DNA of 64,000 bases from MFD01275-c22 sp963705885 (GTDB taxonomy: Bacteria; Actinomycetota; Actinomycetes; JACCUZ01). Location: positions 1,240,001 through 1,304,000 of the forward strand of contig OY970120.1 of NCBI GenBank assembly GCA_963705885.1, written 5' to 3'. The notes under the pieces were generated by a model that was not told where the DNA came from, did not search any database, and was given only the letters and a program-made list of their open reading frames with translations. The number at the start of each line of letters is the position of its first letter. Position 1 is the stretch's first letter. Shown here piece after piece: positions 24,717 to 34,617 of the stretch. Both the position numbers and the translations under genes were made by a program.

Positions 24717-26756
24717 CTACCCGACGGGTTGCCGCCGGGTGTCGGGCAGCAGGTCGCGCGCACGCGCCGTGAGGGTCGTCAGGGCAGCGATCGCCGCGGC
24801 GGCGCTCGTGTCGGTCACGGGCGCCGCGCCGTAGAGGATGCGCTGCACGGTGTCGAGGGCGGCCGAGACGCCATCTTCATCGGGCAACCCCCCGGGCCAG
24901 CGCCGCGAGAGCGTCCGCGCCAGCTCGCCGACCGAGACCTCGGCCGATCTGGCCAGGGGCGTCGCCGCGAGGGCGGCCTCCAGAGCGGCGAACGCTGCGA
25001 GCACCTTGACGACCGGCGGTGCCGCCGCCGCGACCGCCGCCGCCCGCCGGGCGCGCACCCGGCGAACCGCCAGCAGGACAGCCGCTCCGGCCAGCACGAA
25101 ACCCAGCAGCATCCCCCCGAGCAGCCACCGGTGCGACCGGAGGACGTCCAGGACGCGTTCGAGGGCCTGCGAGCCCTCGGCCGTCGTGGTCCCCGCGGTC
25201 GGGTCCGTCCAGAACCAGCTGTCCCCGCCGGCGTGCACCTGGACCCAGGCGTGGGCGTCGCTGCCTCGCAGGACCCGGACCGCCCCCTGCGCCGAGCCCC
25301 CCGCGAACCCGGTCACGACCCGCGCGGGCACGCCGACCGCCCGCAGCAGCACCGCCTCGGCGGAGGCGAAGTGCTCGCAGAAGCCCTCCCTCGACTCGAA
25401 GAGGAAGTCGTCGACGGCGTCCTCGCCGGTGTCGGGAACGGGGGAGTCGAGCCGGTAGCGCGCGGTGGCGCGCAGGTAGTCCTCGATGGCCGCCACCTTC
25501 CCCTCGACGGTGGGGGCGTCACGGGTGACGCTGACCGCGAGGTCGCGGACCCGCGCCGGCAGCGACGACGGGAGAGCGGTGTCCGCCGGCGTCACCGCGT
25601 CGACGAGGGTGCGCCTGCTCCTCATGACGTACGCGCGCCCCGGGGTGCCGGGGACGATCATCGAGCCGAGCGCCTGCGTGAGCGTGTCGTCGATGCTGAC
25701 CCCCACCGGCTGGCCCGGGGCGAGCAGCGGGAGGACGATCCCGGTGTCGCGCGGCCGCACCCCGTCCGTGCGGTCCGAGCCGGCCGGGACCGGGTCGCCG
25801 GGGAGGTCGCGGAACACGTCGGCGCCGGCCGTCAGCCCCGACACGCGCCACGCCGTTCCGGTATAGAGGTCCAGGAGCGCGGCCCCCCACAGCTGCGGGC
25901 TGTCCGCCGGGACCTCGACCAGCTCCGTCGTCGCCATCTCGCCGCGCGAGTTGAGGTCCATCTGGCCCGACAGGTAGTTCAGGTGGCTGCGCTCGGACGG
26001 CCCGGCACCCCGCGACGAGGCGCCCGTGCCGTCGCCCGCGACGGTGGGGCCCTGCGGCCGGATGCCGTCCGGGTGCGGCAGCAGGGCGAGTGCCAGCAGG
26101 GCGACGACCACCGAGCACGCGACGAGCAGAGCCGGGCCGCGCCAGGTGGCCCGGCGACCGCCGGGCAGGACGTGCTGCACCTCCAGCCGGTCCCGGGCGC
26201 CGTGCAGGAGCCACATCGTGACGACGCCGGACGTCCACCCGACGAGCAGGCACAGGCCGAAGGCGGACACCAGGTCGACCGTCGCGCGGTCGGGCGCGGC
26301 ACCGATGCACAGGATCGCCGCGAGGCTGCAGCCGACCAGCCCCATGCCCACGTGGCGCAGCGTGACGGCCGACGCCAGCTGGACGACGATCAGGGCCGCG
26401 ACCGTGTAGGACAGCGTGCCCCCGATGCCCTCCACGAGCGCGCCCGGGTCCCCGCCCGCCTCGCGCACCCGCGACATCAGCAGCCACCAGGACACCACCG
26501 CGCAGACCGCCACGACGGGTGTCGCCAGCATCCGGCGGCGCCGGGCACCCTCGCCCGACGGCCAGCGGACGGGGCCGGCCGCAGCGAGGACGGCGAGCAG
26601 GGCGGCGAGCACGGTGGCGGGCAGCGGCAGCAGGCCCGTCGTGCCCATCCCGGCGATCGCCGCGACAGCCGTCACGGCGACGGCACCGGTGATGACCGCC
26701 GTCTCGGCGCCACCGGTCTCGCGCAGGTCGCGGGCCTCGCCGCGCGGGGCGGTCAC
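24717..26756 (-). CDS. transglutaminase-like membrane protein (TgpA/DUF3488 type)
   Basis: A 679-residue protein with about six N-terminal membrane helices (DUF3488 region, residues 15-230), an extracellular transglutaminase-core domain and a further helix near residue 545 (LGGMLLGFVLAGAAVLLAV) followed by a cytoplasmic DUF4129-like tail. The catalytic triad is visible: Cys in SREGFCEHFASAE near 460, His in SDAHAWVQVH near 501, Asp in FWTDPTAG. The GTG start overlaps the DUF58 stop (GTGA at 26753-26756). Together with MoxR and DUF58 it forms the common three-gene operon of unknown envelope or maturation function. Confidence 0.9.
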   Translation of the reverse strand: MTAPRGEARDLRETGGAETAVITGAVAVTAVAAIAGMGTTGLLPLPATVLAALLAVLAAAGPVRWPSGEGARRRRMLATPVVAVCAVVSWWLLMSRVREAGGDPGALVEGIGGTLSYTVAALIVVQLASAVTLRHVGMGLVGCSLAAILCIGAAPDRATVDLVSAFGLCLLVGWTSGVVTMWLLHGARDRLEVQHVLPGGRRATWRGPALLVACSVVVALLALALLPHPDGIRPQGPTVAGDGTGASSRGAGPSERSHLNYLSGQMDLNSRGEMATTELVEVPADSPQLWGAALLDLYTGTAWRVSGLTAGADVFRDLPGDPVPAGSDRTDGVRPRDTGIVLPLLAPGQPVGVSIDDTLTQALGSMIVPGTPGRAYVMRSRRTLVDAVTPADTALPSSLPARVRDLAVSVTRDAPTVEGKVAAIEDYLRATARYRLDSPVPDTGEDAVDDFLFESREGFCEHFASAEAVLLRAVGVPARVVTGFAGGSAQGAVRVLRGSDAHAWVQVHAGGDSWFWTDPTAGTTTAEGSQALERVLDVLRSHRWLLGGMLLGFVLAGAAVLLAVRRVRARRAAAVAAAAPPVVKVLAAFAALEAALAATPLARSAEVSVGELARTLSRRWPGGLPDEDGVSAALDTVQRILYGAAPVTDTSAAAAIAALTTLTARARDLLPDTRRQPVG

Positions 26757-27811
26757 GGGGCGACCGCCGCCGGGCACAGCCGGAGGCCGGTGCAGTGAGC
26801 GGCCGCCGCCGACAGCCAGGCGGCGTCCGCGTCCGGCGGCCCGGCGACCAGCAGGTCGCCCGGACCGAACCCGGCCGCGACCAGGCCGCCGAACCGGGCC
26901 GGGTCGGGCAGCACGGTGTCGCGCACGCTCGACCACCAGTCGAGCAGGTCCCAGCGCGACCCCGTCGCCGCCAGGACCGGTCCGTCGACGTGCCACGCCA
27001 CCGCGGAGACCCGGGCGCCGTGCGCGAGGGCCGTGTCGCAGACCGAGGCCGCCACGCCGAGCGCCTCCTCGAAGCCGGGCCGGCCGTCGGACCCGACGAG
27101 CACGACGCGGAGCTCGACGGACTCGACGTCGCCACGCTCCAGGAGCGTCAGCCGGCCCGAGCGGGCGGTGCTGCGCCAGTGCACCCGCCCCGGGTCGTCA
27201 CCAGGGCGCCACTCGCGTACCCCGAGGACCTCCTCGCCGCCGGCGACCACCGCCCGGCCGTCCTCGCGGTCGCGGACGACGGTCGCCGTCGACGGCACCG
27301 GCTGCTCGCGGAGGACCGGGTGGACGATGACCGGGTCCGCGATCTCCACGGTGCGCGTCGCGGCGACCAGGCCGAGCGCCGGCCGGCACACCAGGTGCCC
27401 GGTGGTGCCCTCCGACGCAGTGCGCCGGGTCGCCGGACGCTCGACCACGACGCTGGTCCGGCCACCGGGGTCCAGTCGCCCGACCGAGACGACGACGTCG
27501 GCGAGGCCCGGCGTGTGCAGGCAGAGCCGGGTCGGGCTGCTGGCGCGGCGCCCGCCGTTGGCGACCGTGATGCGCGTGCCGAGCCGGTCTCCCACCGTGC
27601 ACCGGGCAGCGTGGCGGAGATCGACCGTCAGGCCGTCAAGCCGGGCCCTGGCCGCCATGCTCGCGAGCATCAGACCCGTCAGGGCGCCGGCGAGGAGCAG
27701 GAACCACGAGCTGCCGCTCACGACCGCGAGGTTGGCCAGCCCGATCGCCACGAACAGCGCTGCGAGGGCACGCCCTGTGGGGCGGTGGGTCGTGCCCGCG
27801 GGCACGGTCAC
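26753..27811 (-). CDS. DUF58 domain protein of the MoxR operon
   Basis: A 352-residue protein. Two closely spaced N-terminal membrane helices (residues about 12-55) precede a domain with the DUF58 signature RDREDGRAVVAGGEEVLGVREWRPGDDPGRVHW and a von Willebrand A-like fold behind it (SVELRVVLVGSDGRPGFEEAL). Proteins of this type are thought to work with the MoxR ATPase. GTG start overlapping the MoxR stop by 4 bp, and its own stop overlapping the transglutaminase start by 4 bp, show tight coupling. A MIDAS-like Asp-x-Ser-x-Ser is not evident. Confidence 0.88.
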   Translation of the reverse strand: MTVPAGTTHRPTGRALAALFVAIGLANLAVVSGSSWFLLLAGALTGLMLASMAARARLDGLTVDLRHAARCTVGDRLGTRITVANGGRRASSPTRLCLHTPGLADVVVSVGRLDPGGRTSVVVERPATRRTASEGTTGHLVCRPALGLVAATRTVEIADPVIVHPVLREQPVPSTATVVRDREDGRAVVAGGEEVLGVREWRPGDDPGRVHWRSTARSGRLTLLERGDVESVELRVVLVGSDGRPGFEEALGVAASVCDTALAHGARVSAVAWHVDGPVLAATGSRWDLLDWWSSVRDTVLPDPARFGGLVAAGFGPGDLLVAGPPDADAAWLSAAAAHCTGLRLCPAAVAP

Positions 27812-28800
27812 CGCCGGATGGGCACGGGGATGCGGCTGAGCACCTGCCGCACCACGTCGGCGGCGCGTCCGCCGGGACCGCCGGCCGTCACCAGCCGGTG
27901 CGCGAGGCACGGGACCGCGGCGTGCTTGACGTCGTCGGGCAGGACGTAGTCCCGGCCGCTGAGCACCGCGAGGGACTGGGCGACGCGCACCAGGGTCAGG
28001 CCGGCCCGCGTCCCGGCCCCGACGGCCACCCCGGGCTCGGTGCGGGTCGCCTGCACGACCGCGAGGGCGTAGTCGAGCACGTCGTCGGCCAGGTGGGTCG
28101 CCCGGACCCGGGCGCGCGCGGCGAGCAGCTGGTCGACGTCGACCACGGGCTGCAGGTGGTCGACCGTCGGCCCCCCGAGCTGCTCCCGGACGACGATGCG
28201 CTCGTAGGACGGTGCCAGCGGCCCGAGGTTCAGGCACACCGCGAAACGGTCCAGCTGCCCCTCGGGCAGGGAGTGCGTGCCGTGCTGGTCGGTCGGGTTC
28301 TGGGTGGCGACGAGGGTGAACGGGTCGGGCAGCTCGCAGCGGCGGCCGTCGACCGTGACGGCGAACTCGTCCATCGCCTCGAGCAGGCCGGACTGGGTGC
28401 GGGGCGACGCGCGGTTGAGCTCGTCGACGAGCACCACGTTGGCGAAGACCGGGCCGCGCACGACCTCGAAGGCGAAGCGCTGGGGGTTCCAGACGGCCGA
28501 CCCGGTGACGTCCGAGGGCAGCAGGTCCGAGGTGCCCTGGATGCGGCTGAAGGTGCCACCCAGGCTGCGCGCCACGGCGCGGGCCAGCGTCGTCTTGCCG
28601 CTTCCGGGCACGTCCTCCAGCAGCACGTGACCCCCGGCCAGGACGGCCGCGACGACCATCTCCACCACGTCGTCGTGGCCCCGCAGGACGCTGCCGATGT
28701 TGGTGACCAGGGCCCTGGCGACCGACGCCGGGTGCCACTGGCCACCCATCGGCGCCTGTGCCGGGTGCTCCGGTCGGCCGCTGACCGTGCTCTCGAGCAC
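27808..28800 (-). CDS. MoxR family AAA+ ATPase
   Basis: A 330-residue MoxR ATPase. Walker A is LEDVPGSGKTTLARAVA, the MoxR-specific segment is FSRIQGTSDLLPSDVTG, Walker B is VVLVDELNRASPRTQS, and sensor 1 VATQNPTDQHGTHSLPEGQLDRF follows. MoxR proteins act as chaperones in the assembly or activation of complexes, usually with a VWA or DUF58 partner, here encoded next with a 4-bp overlap. I choose the GTG at 28800, which has a GAGAAGGG ribosome binding site on the minus strand; ATG 28749 is an internal alternative. Divergent from the GNAT gene, sharing 180 bp. Confidence 0.92.
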   Translation of the reverse strand: MLESTVSGRPEHPAQAPMGGQWHPASVARALVTNIGSVLRGHDDVVEMVVAAVLAGGHVLLEDVPGSGKTTLARAVARSLGGTFSRIQGTSDLLPSDVTGSAVWNPQRFAFEVVRGPVFANVVLVDELNRASPRTQSGLLEAMDEFAVTVDGRRCELPDPFTLVATQNPTDQHGTHSLPEGQLDRFAVCLNLGPLAPSYERIVVREQLGGPTVDHLQPVVDVDQLLAARARVRATHLADDVLDYALAVVQATRTEPGVAVGAGTRAGLTLVRVAQSLAVLSGRDYVLPDDVKHAAVPCLAHRLVTAGGPGGRAADVVRQVLSRIPVPIRR

Positions 28801-28967
28801 CGAGACCGTCCCTTCTCCGTCGAACCGGCCACGGGGCGTGGCTCGGCGTCCGGCGTGCCGAAGGGCCGCCGCCTGGTGCCTGTCACATCGGCCGCTGCGG
28901 TGACCGGCTTGATCGCGGCGCGGACGGCGCCGGGGGCAAAGCGGAGGCGGTCGGGGGGCGCGGTGCC

Positions 28968-28973
28968 TACTCT
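28968..28973 (+). promoter_or_regulatory. -10 box for a leaderless GNAT transcript
   Basis: TACTCT is followed by 7 nt and the GTG at 28981. The spacing places the transcription start at the start codon itself; no ribosome binding site is present. Confidence 0.55.
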
Positions 28974-28980
28974 CGTCGCC

Positions 28981-29901
28981 GTGACCCCGGCCGACCTCGA
29001 CGACCTGGCCGTGCTGGCGGCGGCCGAGCACGCCCGCGACCGCAGGGCCGACGGGCTGCTCGGGACCGTGACGGCGGACCCGTCGGTCGTCCGCCCGCTG
29101 CTCGACGACCTCGACGGCGCCGTCGTGCACCGCGAGGGCCGCGTGGCCGCGGCCTGGCTGGCCCGACCCGGCGGCGGCGCGCTGGCCGCGCCGGTGTGGG
29201 GGCTCGTCGGTGACCCGGCCGGTCTGCGCGAGGCCTTCGCCCGGTCGGCCGGCGGCTGGCTCGACGCCGGCCACCGCACCTTCACCGCGGTGGTCCGCGC
29301 CGCCGACACCGCGCGACACGACGCCCTGGTGGACCTCGGCTTCGGCCACGAGCAGGCCCACGCCGTGCTGGCGCTCGCGGCACCCGACGCCGGCCGCGCC
29401 GTCGCACCCGCGGGCGTCGAGGTCCGGCGCGGGACACCCGGCGACCTCGCCGAGATCCTGCCGCTGGCCCCGCTCATCGGCCGCCACCAGGTGTCCTCGC
29501 CGGTGTTCGCGCGTGTCGGCGCGGACTTCTTCGACGGCCTCGAGCAGGCCCACCGCGAGGAGCTCGAGGACCCCGAGGCCCACTACCTGCTGGCGTACGT
29601 CGACGGGCGCGCGCTCGGCTTCGCGATCTGGTACGACGGCGTCGACGGGCCGTTCATGGACTCCTCGGCCGCGGAGCTCAGCGTCGCCGCCGTGGCCGAG
29701 GAGGCACGCGGTCGTGGTGTCGGGCTGGCTCTCACCGCGGCCGTCGTCGCGGCGGCGAGGGAGCGGGGCGCCACGAGGCTGGCGACCGACTGGCGCACGA
29801 CCAACCTGCTCGCCTCGGCGTTCTGGGCGGCGCGCGGCTTCAGGGTGGTCGGCCGGCGGCTGTCGCGCACGATCGACCCGGCCCCGGGCGAGTCTGCCTA
29901 G
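28981..29901 (+). CDS. GNAT family N-acetyltransferase (two-domain)
   Basis: A 306-residue acetyltransferase. The C-terminal half is a clear GNAT domain, with LSVAAVAEEARGRGVGLALTAAVV holding the acetyl-CoA loop (RGRGVG) and then NLLASAFWAARGFRVVGRR. The N-terminal half (residues 1-145) resembles a second, degenerate GNAT domain ending DLGFGHEQAHAVLAL. The acceptor is unknown. The GTG at 28981 is fixed by a TACTCT -10 box 7 nt upstream and no Shine-Dalgarno sequence, so the mRNA is probably leaderless. Its end is 3' to 3' with the ABC ATPase gene, overlapping it by 4 bp. Confidence 0.85.
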   Translation: MTPADLDDLAVLAAAEHARDRRADGLLGTVTADPSVVRPLLDDLDGAVVHREGRVAAAWLARPGGGALAAPVWGLVGDPAGLREAFARSAGGWLDAGHRTFTAVVRAADTARHDALVDLGFGHEQAHAVLALAAPDAGRAVAPAGVEVRRGTPGDLAEILPLAPLIGRHQVSSPVFARVGADFFDGLEQAHREELEDPEAHYLLAYVDGRALGFAIWYDGVDGPFMDSSAAELSVAAVAEEARGRGVGLALTAAVVAAARERGATRLATDWRTTNLLASAFWAARGFRVVGRRLSRTIDPAPGESA

Positions 29902-30587
29902 TCGCCTCCGCGCCGGTCCGGCCCGCGCACCCAGCGGGCCTCGCCGGCGTCGAGGTGCAGCTCGGCGTCGCACTCGGCCGCCGCGTCCGGGTCGTGGGTC
30001 GCCAGCACGACGGCCGCGCCGCGGCCGGCCTCGGCCCGCAGCAGCGCCACGACCCGGCCGCGGTTGGCGGCGTCGAGCTCGCTCGTCGGCTCGTCGGCGA
30101 GCACGACCGCTCCACGCTGGGCCATGCCTCGGGCCACGGCGACCCGCTGCTGCTGCCCGCCGGAGAGCTCCTCGATGAGCTGGTCGCCGGCGGTGCCCAG
30201 TCCGACGGCGGCCAGCGCGGCGACCGTGCGGGCGTGCGCCTCGTCGGGCGCGACCCCGGCGGCGAGCAGCGGGACCAGCACGTTCTCGGCCGCGGTCAGC
30301 ACGCCGGCCAGGGCGTTGTCCTGCGGGACGAGCACGACCCCGGCCGCACTGGTCCGGTCGCGGTCGCGGGGGACCTCGCCGGCGACCCGCACCTCGCCGC
30401 GGTCGGGCCGGACCAGCCCGGCCAGCGCCCAGAGCAGCGTCGTCTTCCCGGCGCCCGACGGGCCGGTCACCGCCAGCATGCTGCCCGGGCGCACCCGCAG
30501 GTCGACCCCGCGCAGCACCTCGTGCCCGTCGTACGTCACGTGGACGTCCCGGGCCTCGACCTCGACGGCCTGCGCCACCTCGCTCAT
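29898..30587 (-). CDS. ABC transporter ATP-binding protein (short)
   Basis: A 229-residue ATPase of the lipoprotein/macrolide (LolD/MacB) class. Walker A GPSGAGKTTLLWAL, Q-loop VLVPQDNAL, signature LSGGQQQRVAVARG, Walker B AVVLADEPTSELD and switch His in LATHDPD are all intact. It is last in a four-gene operon and its ATG overlaps the stop of the preceding ATPase gene (ATGA, 30584-30587). It likely energises one or both of the giant FtsX-type permeases encoded upstream. Substrate unknown. Confidence 0.9.
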   Translation of the reverse strand: MSEVAQAVEVEARDVHVTYDGHEVLRGVDLRVRPGSMLAVTGPSGAGKTTLLWALAGLVRPDRGEVRVAGEVPRDRDRTSAAGVVLVPQDNALAGVLTAAENVLVPLLAAGVAPDEAHARTVAALAAVGLGTAGDQLIEELSGGQQQRVAVARGMAQRGAVVLADEPTSELDAANRGRVVALLRAEAGRGAAVVLATHDPDAAAECDAELHLDAGEARWVRGPDRRGGD

Positions 30588-31471
30588 GCCGCGCCCTCCC
30601 CGGCCTCGGTGTCGGTGCGGTCGAGCCGCACCGACCCGTCCTCGCCGACCGTCACCCGCAGCAGCGAGCCGGGCGGGACGGAGTCCAGGACGTCGGGCGG
30701 CAGGGTCAGCGACCCGTCGCGGGCCACGACCGCGAAGTCCTCGCCCCGTCGGCCCTCGGCGCCCACGCGGCCGTCGCGGATCGTCACGGTGCGCGCCAGC
30801 CGGTCGGCGACGTCGGGGTCGTGGGTCACCGCCACGACCGTCGTGCCGAGGTCGCGGTTGACGTCGCTGACGGCACGCAGCACCTCGTCGCGCCCTTCGT
30901 GGTCGAGCTGGCTGGTGGGCTCGTCGAGCAGCAGCAGGCCGGGCCGGGCCGCGAGCCCGACCGCGACGGCGAGGCGCTGGCGCTGCCCCGGGGACAGCGC
31001 GGTCAGCGGGGTCGTCGGGTCGTCGGCGAGCCCGACCAGGTCGAGCACCTCGCGCGGGTCGGGCAGGTCGGCCGCGCCCAGGTCGTCGTCGGCCGACGGC
31101 CCGGCCGCCCGCACCCGGCGGGCGCCCCGCTGCGCGAAGCGCACGTTGTCGACGGGGTCGGCGTAGGGCAGCAGGTTGCGCATGGCCCCCTGCAGCACCA
31201 CGCCGACGTCCACGGCCCGCATCCTGGCCAGACCGTGCTCGTCCATCCGGGCGATCTCGTGCCGGCCCACGTGGAGGCGGCCGGCGCTGGGCCGCAGCAG
31301 TCCGGCGAAGAGGTTGAGCAGCGTCGACTTGCCCGAGCCCGACGGCCCGAGCAGCCCCACGACCTCGCCGGCGGCGACGTCGAGGTCGACGCCGGAGAGC
31401 GCGACGACGTCGTTGCCCTCGAGCCGGTAGATGTGCACCAGGCCGTGGCAGGACACGGGGATGCCGCTCAT
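30584..31471 (-). CDS. ABC transporter ATP-binding protein with C-terminal extension
   Basis: A 295-residue ATPase. Walker A GPSGSGKSTLLNLFAG, signature LSPGQRQRLAVAVGL (Pro in place of the second Gly), Walker B LLLLDEPTSQLD and switch His in VTHDPDV are present. After the core, about 60 extra residues (DFAVVARDGSLTLPPDVLDSV...) look like a small regulatory domain found in some actinobacterial ABC ATPases. Its ATG overlaps the permease stop and its stop overlaps the next ATPase gene, each by 4 bp. Two different ATPases beside two permeases suggest either a heterodimeric motor or two transporters in one operon. Confidence 0.9.
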   Translation of the reverse strand: MSGIPVSCHGLVHIYRLEGNDVVALSGVDLDVAAGEVVGLLGPSGSGKSTLLNLFAGLLRPSAGRLHVGRHEIARMDEHGLARMRAVDVGVVLQGAMRNLLPYADPVDNVRFAQRGARRVRAAGPSADDDLGAADLPDPREVLDLVGLADDPTTPLTALSPGQRQRLAVAVGLAARPGLLLLDEPTSQLDHEGRDEVLRAVSDVNRDLGTTVVAVTHDPDVADRLARTVTIRDGRVGAEGRRGEDFAVVARDGSLTLPPDVLDSVPPGSLLRVTVGEDGSVRLDRTDTEAGEGAA

Positions 31472-34400
31472 CGGACTCCTTCCCGCAACCGGTCGGGGCG
31501 ACCGGTGCGCAGCTGCAGGGTGGCGACCGCCAGGCCGACCAGGACGAGGACCGACGCGAGCCCGCCGACGGCCGCCCAGGCCGAGGCGGCGTCGGGCGCG
31601 TAGCGCACCGGGAGGGTGGACGACGGCGTGTCGAACTGCGGGAGCGACGGCAGCAGGGTCCATGTCGCGACCGCCGCCGCGACCGAGCCGCAGCCGAGCG
31701 CGACGAGCACCGTGCCGAGGTTCTCGCGCACCAGGAGCCAGCCGACGGTGTGCCGGCGCAGGCCGACCGCCCGCAGTGCCGCCACCTCGTAGGCCCGCTG
31801 CCGCCGCCCGACGTACGCCGCGACGAGCAGGGCACCCACGGACACCACCACGGCCGCCGCCCCGCAGACGAGCAGCAGCCGCAGCGCGAGGACCGCCCCG
31901 TCGCCCGCGTAGCCCCGCTCCAGCACGCGGCGGGAGTCGCGGTCGCGGACCTCGACGCCGGCCCGTCGAAGGTCGCCGACCAGCGCGGCCTCGGCCCGCG
32001 GGTCGTCGCGGGCCAGCCAGACCTGCAGGTCGCCCTCCGGCGTGTCCTCGGTGAGGCGCAGCGCCAGGTCCAGGTCGACCATCGTCGCCCGCGTGCCCGC
32101 GCGCGGGACGTACGGCACGGCCCGCACCGTCCGGAACCGGGTCGGCTCTCCGGAGACACCGGTCGTCACGCCGAGCGGCAGCCCGCCCCCGGCCGCGGCG
32201 TCGCGGGCCGTGGCCCGACCGGTCACGGCGGGCAGCGGCTCGGGCGAGTCGCCGCGCACGACCTCGGCGAACGGGCCGCCGGGAGCGCGCACGGTCACCC
32301 GCAGCGCCTCGCCGGGGCGGATCTGCACCTCCGGCCCGCCGACGGTCGGCGTGCCCGGCCGCCACGCCCCGGGCCGGCGGAAGCCGGTGTCGAGGGCCGT
32401 GGCCTCACCGGCGCCGCCGGCCCGGAAGGACAGCGAGCGCAGCAGCAGCGTCGCGGAGGCGCTCTCGATGTCGGTGCCGGGGTGGTCGACGGCGACGGCG
32501 GCCAGGCGGCACCCCCCGGCGCACGAGGGAGGGATTTCTCCCGCGTACGTCCCCGGGCCCGGCCGGAGGGACCCCAGGTCCACGCGCTCGACCCGGCCGC
32601 CGTCGTCGAGGCGGGCGGTCAGCCGCAGCGGCGACGGGGAGTCGACCTCCTCGAGGTCGACCTCCACCTCGAGCCGGCCCGGCCGCAGGACGACCGGGAC
32701 CGGCAGGTCGGGGAGCAGGGCGGAGGCGACCGGCCGTGACGGCGCGGCGTCCGGCGCGCCCCACGCGAGGACCCTGTCGGCGCGGGTGCCGTCGACGGCG
32801 AGCATCGTCGGCTCCTGGCTGCCGCCGGTGACCTGGACGGCGGCCATCGCGAAGCGGCCGCCGGGGTCGGTCGCGCGCACCGTCTCGAGCAGCTCGCGCG
32901 GCCCGTCCGCGCGCACCTGGAGCACGACCGCCGCTCCGGTCTCGGCCGCGGCCCGCTCGCTGCGGTTGCGCTCGGCCACCGTCCAGGTCTGGACCCCGAC
33001 GAGCAGCAGGCAGGTGGCGACGGCCAGGACCGACGCGATGCGTGCGGTCCCCGGGCGGCGGGCGACGCTCGCCCAGCCGGCCAGCGCCGGCGCACTGCCG
33101 CGCTCGGCCGCACGCGCCGCGCGCCCCCGCGCCACCCGCACGAGCACCCGGGCCGCCAGCAGACCTCCCGCGACGGCGACCAGGCCGGGCGCGAGCAGGG
33201 CGACCGGGCTCGGCCGGCCGCCGCGGTCGCTCACGAGCTGCACCACGCCGGCCACCGCCAGCACCAGCACCGCGGCCTCGACCAGCCCGGCCCGCCGGCC
33301 GGACCGGCGGGCCGGCACCCGGCGGAGCAGGTCCGACACGGGCCGGCGGAACACCTGCCGCGAGGACAGCGCCGCCGTGAGGACCCCGCCGCACAGCGAC
33401 CCGAGCAGGGTGAGGATGACCGGCGCGGTGAGCAGGACCTCGGTGCCCGGGGCGAAGACCCGGCCGGCCGCGCCGCGCACCGCTGCCCAGCCGAGCACCG
33501 TGCCGAGCGGGGCCGCGGCGAGCAGCAGCAGGACGACCTCGGCAAGACCGAACCGTCGCGTCTGCCCGGCCGACAGCCCGCGCAGCCGGGCCAGGCCGAG
33601 CTCGGGCGAGCGCTCCTCGGTGGCCGACCCGACCACGAGGTAGAGCGTCCACCAGCTGAGCAGGACCAGCTGCGCGACGGCGAGCGGCGCCGCCACCCGC
33701 ACGATGTCGCGGCCGGCGTCGGCCCGGTCCAGCGCGGCGACGAGCCCCGTCTCGAGCCGCAGCGGCTGGTCGGCGACGGCCCGGTCGAGGCGCTCGACCT
33801 GCGCTCGCACGACATCGGCGTCGTCGAGGTGGACCGACGGCGCCCGCACCGGGACGTCGACCGTGTAGGTCGAGACGCGGGCGAGCGCGACGGACCCCTC
33901 GGCCACGAACACCGGGTCGGCGCGCGGGGGCAGGACACTCAGCCCGTCGGGCGTCGTGCGCGGGAGGTACGCGTCGAAGTACGGCCGTCCCGCCCAGTAG
34001 TCGGTCTCCACCGGCACCGGAGCGAACGCGCCCACGACCCGGACGGCGAGGACCGGGGGGATGGCACCGGGCGCGACGGTGTCGCCGTTCTCCACCTCGA
34101 GCTCGATCGTGTCGCCGATCTCGGCGCCGACGAGGTCCAGGCTGCGGCGGGCGAGCATGCCCTCGCCCGGGGCCGCCGGGCAGCGACCCTCGGTGACGGG
34201 CAGGTTCTCGCACAGCCCGGCCCTCTCGACGACCTGGCCCTCGACCTCGCCCCCCGCGAAGGGGCCGGCGGTCGGCAGGTAGAGACCGGGCGCGGTGAAG
34301 GACAGCCTGGGCGCTCCGAACACCGGGTCGGCGAGCTCGGCGCCGACGGTCTCGACCGCCGACGCCGCGCTCGGGGCGTCGCGGGGGTCGGCGCCGACCC

Positions 34401-34617
34401 CGGGCTGGCGGAGGGAGACCTGCACCGACAGGGCGCCGGGGTCCGCCCGGCGCAGCGCGTCGCGCAGGATCGACTCCTGGGCTCCGCGTGCGTACAGCGG
34501 GGCGATCACGCTGGCGGCGCTCGCGACGGTCGCGAGGACCAGCACGATGAGCGCGCTGCTCCGGCGGAACCAGAGGCCCTGCAGGGCGAGCCGCAACCCG
34601 GCGCGTGCCCGGTTCAC
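31468..34617 (-). CDS. giant FtsX-type ABC permease 1
   Basis: A 1049-residue permease. An N-terminal helix (SSALIVLVLATVASAASVIAPLYARG) is followed by a large extracytoplasmic region (residues about 45-290), a first FtsX-type core with several helices (VAQLVLLSWWTLYLVVG onward), a second helix group near 480-560, another large outer domain and a C-terminal FtsX core (LRLLLVCGAAAVVVSVGALLVAAY, then EVAALRAVGLRR). The repeated FtsX layout resembles large MacB/LolC-like exporters. A CCLXN-like Cys pair (CENLPVTEGRC) is seen near 140. GTG start overlaps the stop of permease 2; it is paralogous to that gene. Confidence 0.85.
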   Translation of the reverse strand: MNRARAGLRLALQGLWFRRSSALIVLVLATVASAASVIAPLYARGAQESILRDALRRADPGALSVQVSLRQPGVGADPRDAPSAASAVETVGAELADPVFGAPRLSFTAPGLYLPTAGPFAGGEVEGQVVERAGLCENLPVTEGRCPAAPGEGMLARRSLDLVGAEIGDTIELEVENGDTVAPGAIPPVLAVRVVGAFAPVPVETDYWAGRPYFDAYLPRTTPDGLSVLPPRADPVFVAEGSVALARVSTYTVDVPVRAPSVHLDDADVVRAQVERLDRAVADQPLRLETGLVAALDRADAGRDIVRVAAPLAVAQLVLLSWWTLYLVVGSATEERSPELGLARLRGLSAGQTRRFGLAEVVLLLLAAAPLGTVLGWAAVRGAAGRVFAPGTEVLLTAPVILTLLGSLCGGVLTAALSSRQVFRRPVSDLLRRVPARRSGRRAGLVEAAVLVLAVAGVVQLVSDRGGRPSPVALLAPGLVAVAGGLLAARVLVRVARGRAARAAERGSAPALAGWASVARRPGTARIASVLAVATCLLLVGVQTWTVAERNRSERAAAETGAAVVLQVRADGPRELLETVRATDPGGRFAMAAVQVTGGSQEPTMLAVDGTRADRVLAWGAPDAAPSRPVASALLPDLPVPVVLRPGRLEVEVDLEEVDSPSPLRLTARLDDGGRVERVDLGSLRPGPGTYAGEIPPSCAGGCRLAAVAVDHPGTDIESASATLLLRSLSFRAGGAGEATALDTGFRRPGAWRPGTPTVGGPEVQIRPGEALRVTVRAPGGPFAEVVRGDSPEPLPAVTGRATARDAAAGGGLPLGVTTGVSGEPTRFRTVRAVPYVPRAGTRATMVDLDLALRLTEDTPEGDLQVWLARDDPRAEAALVGDLRRAGVEVRDRDSRRVLERGYAGDGAVLALRLLLVCGAAAVVVSVGALLVAAYVGRRQRAYEVAALRAVGLRRHTVGWLLVRENLGTVLVALGCGSVAAAVATWTLLPSLPQFDTPSSTLPVRYAPDAASAWAAVGGLASVLVLVGLAVATLQLRTGRPDRLREGVR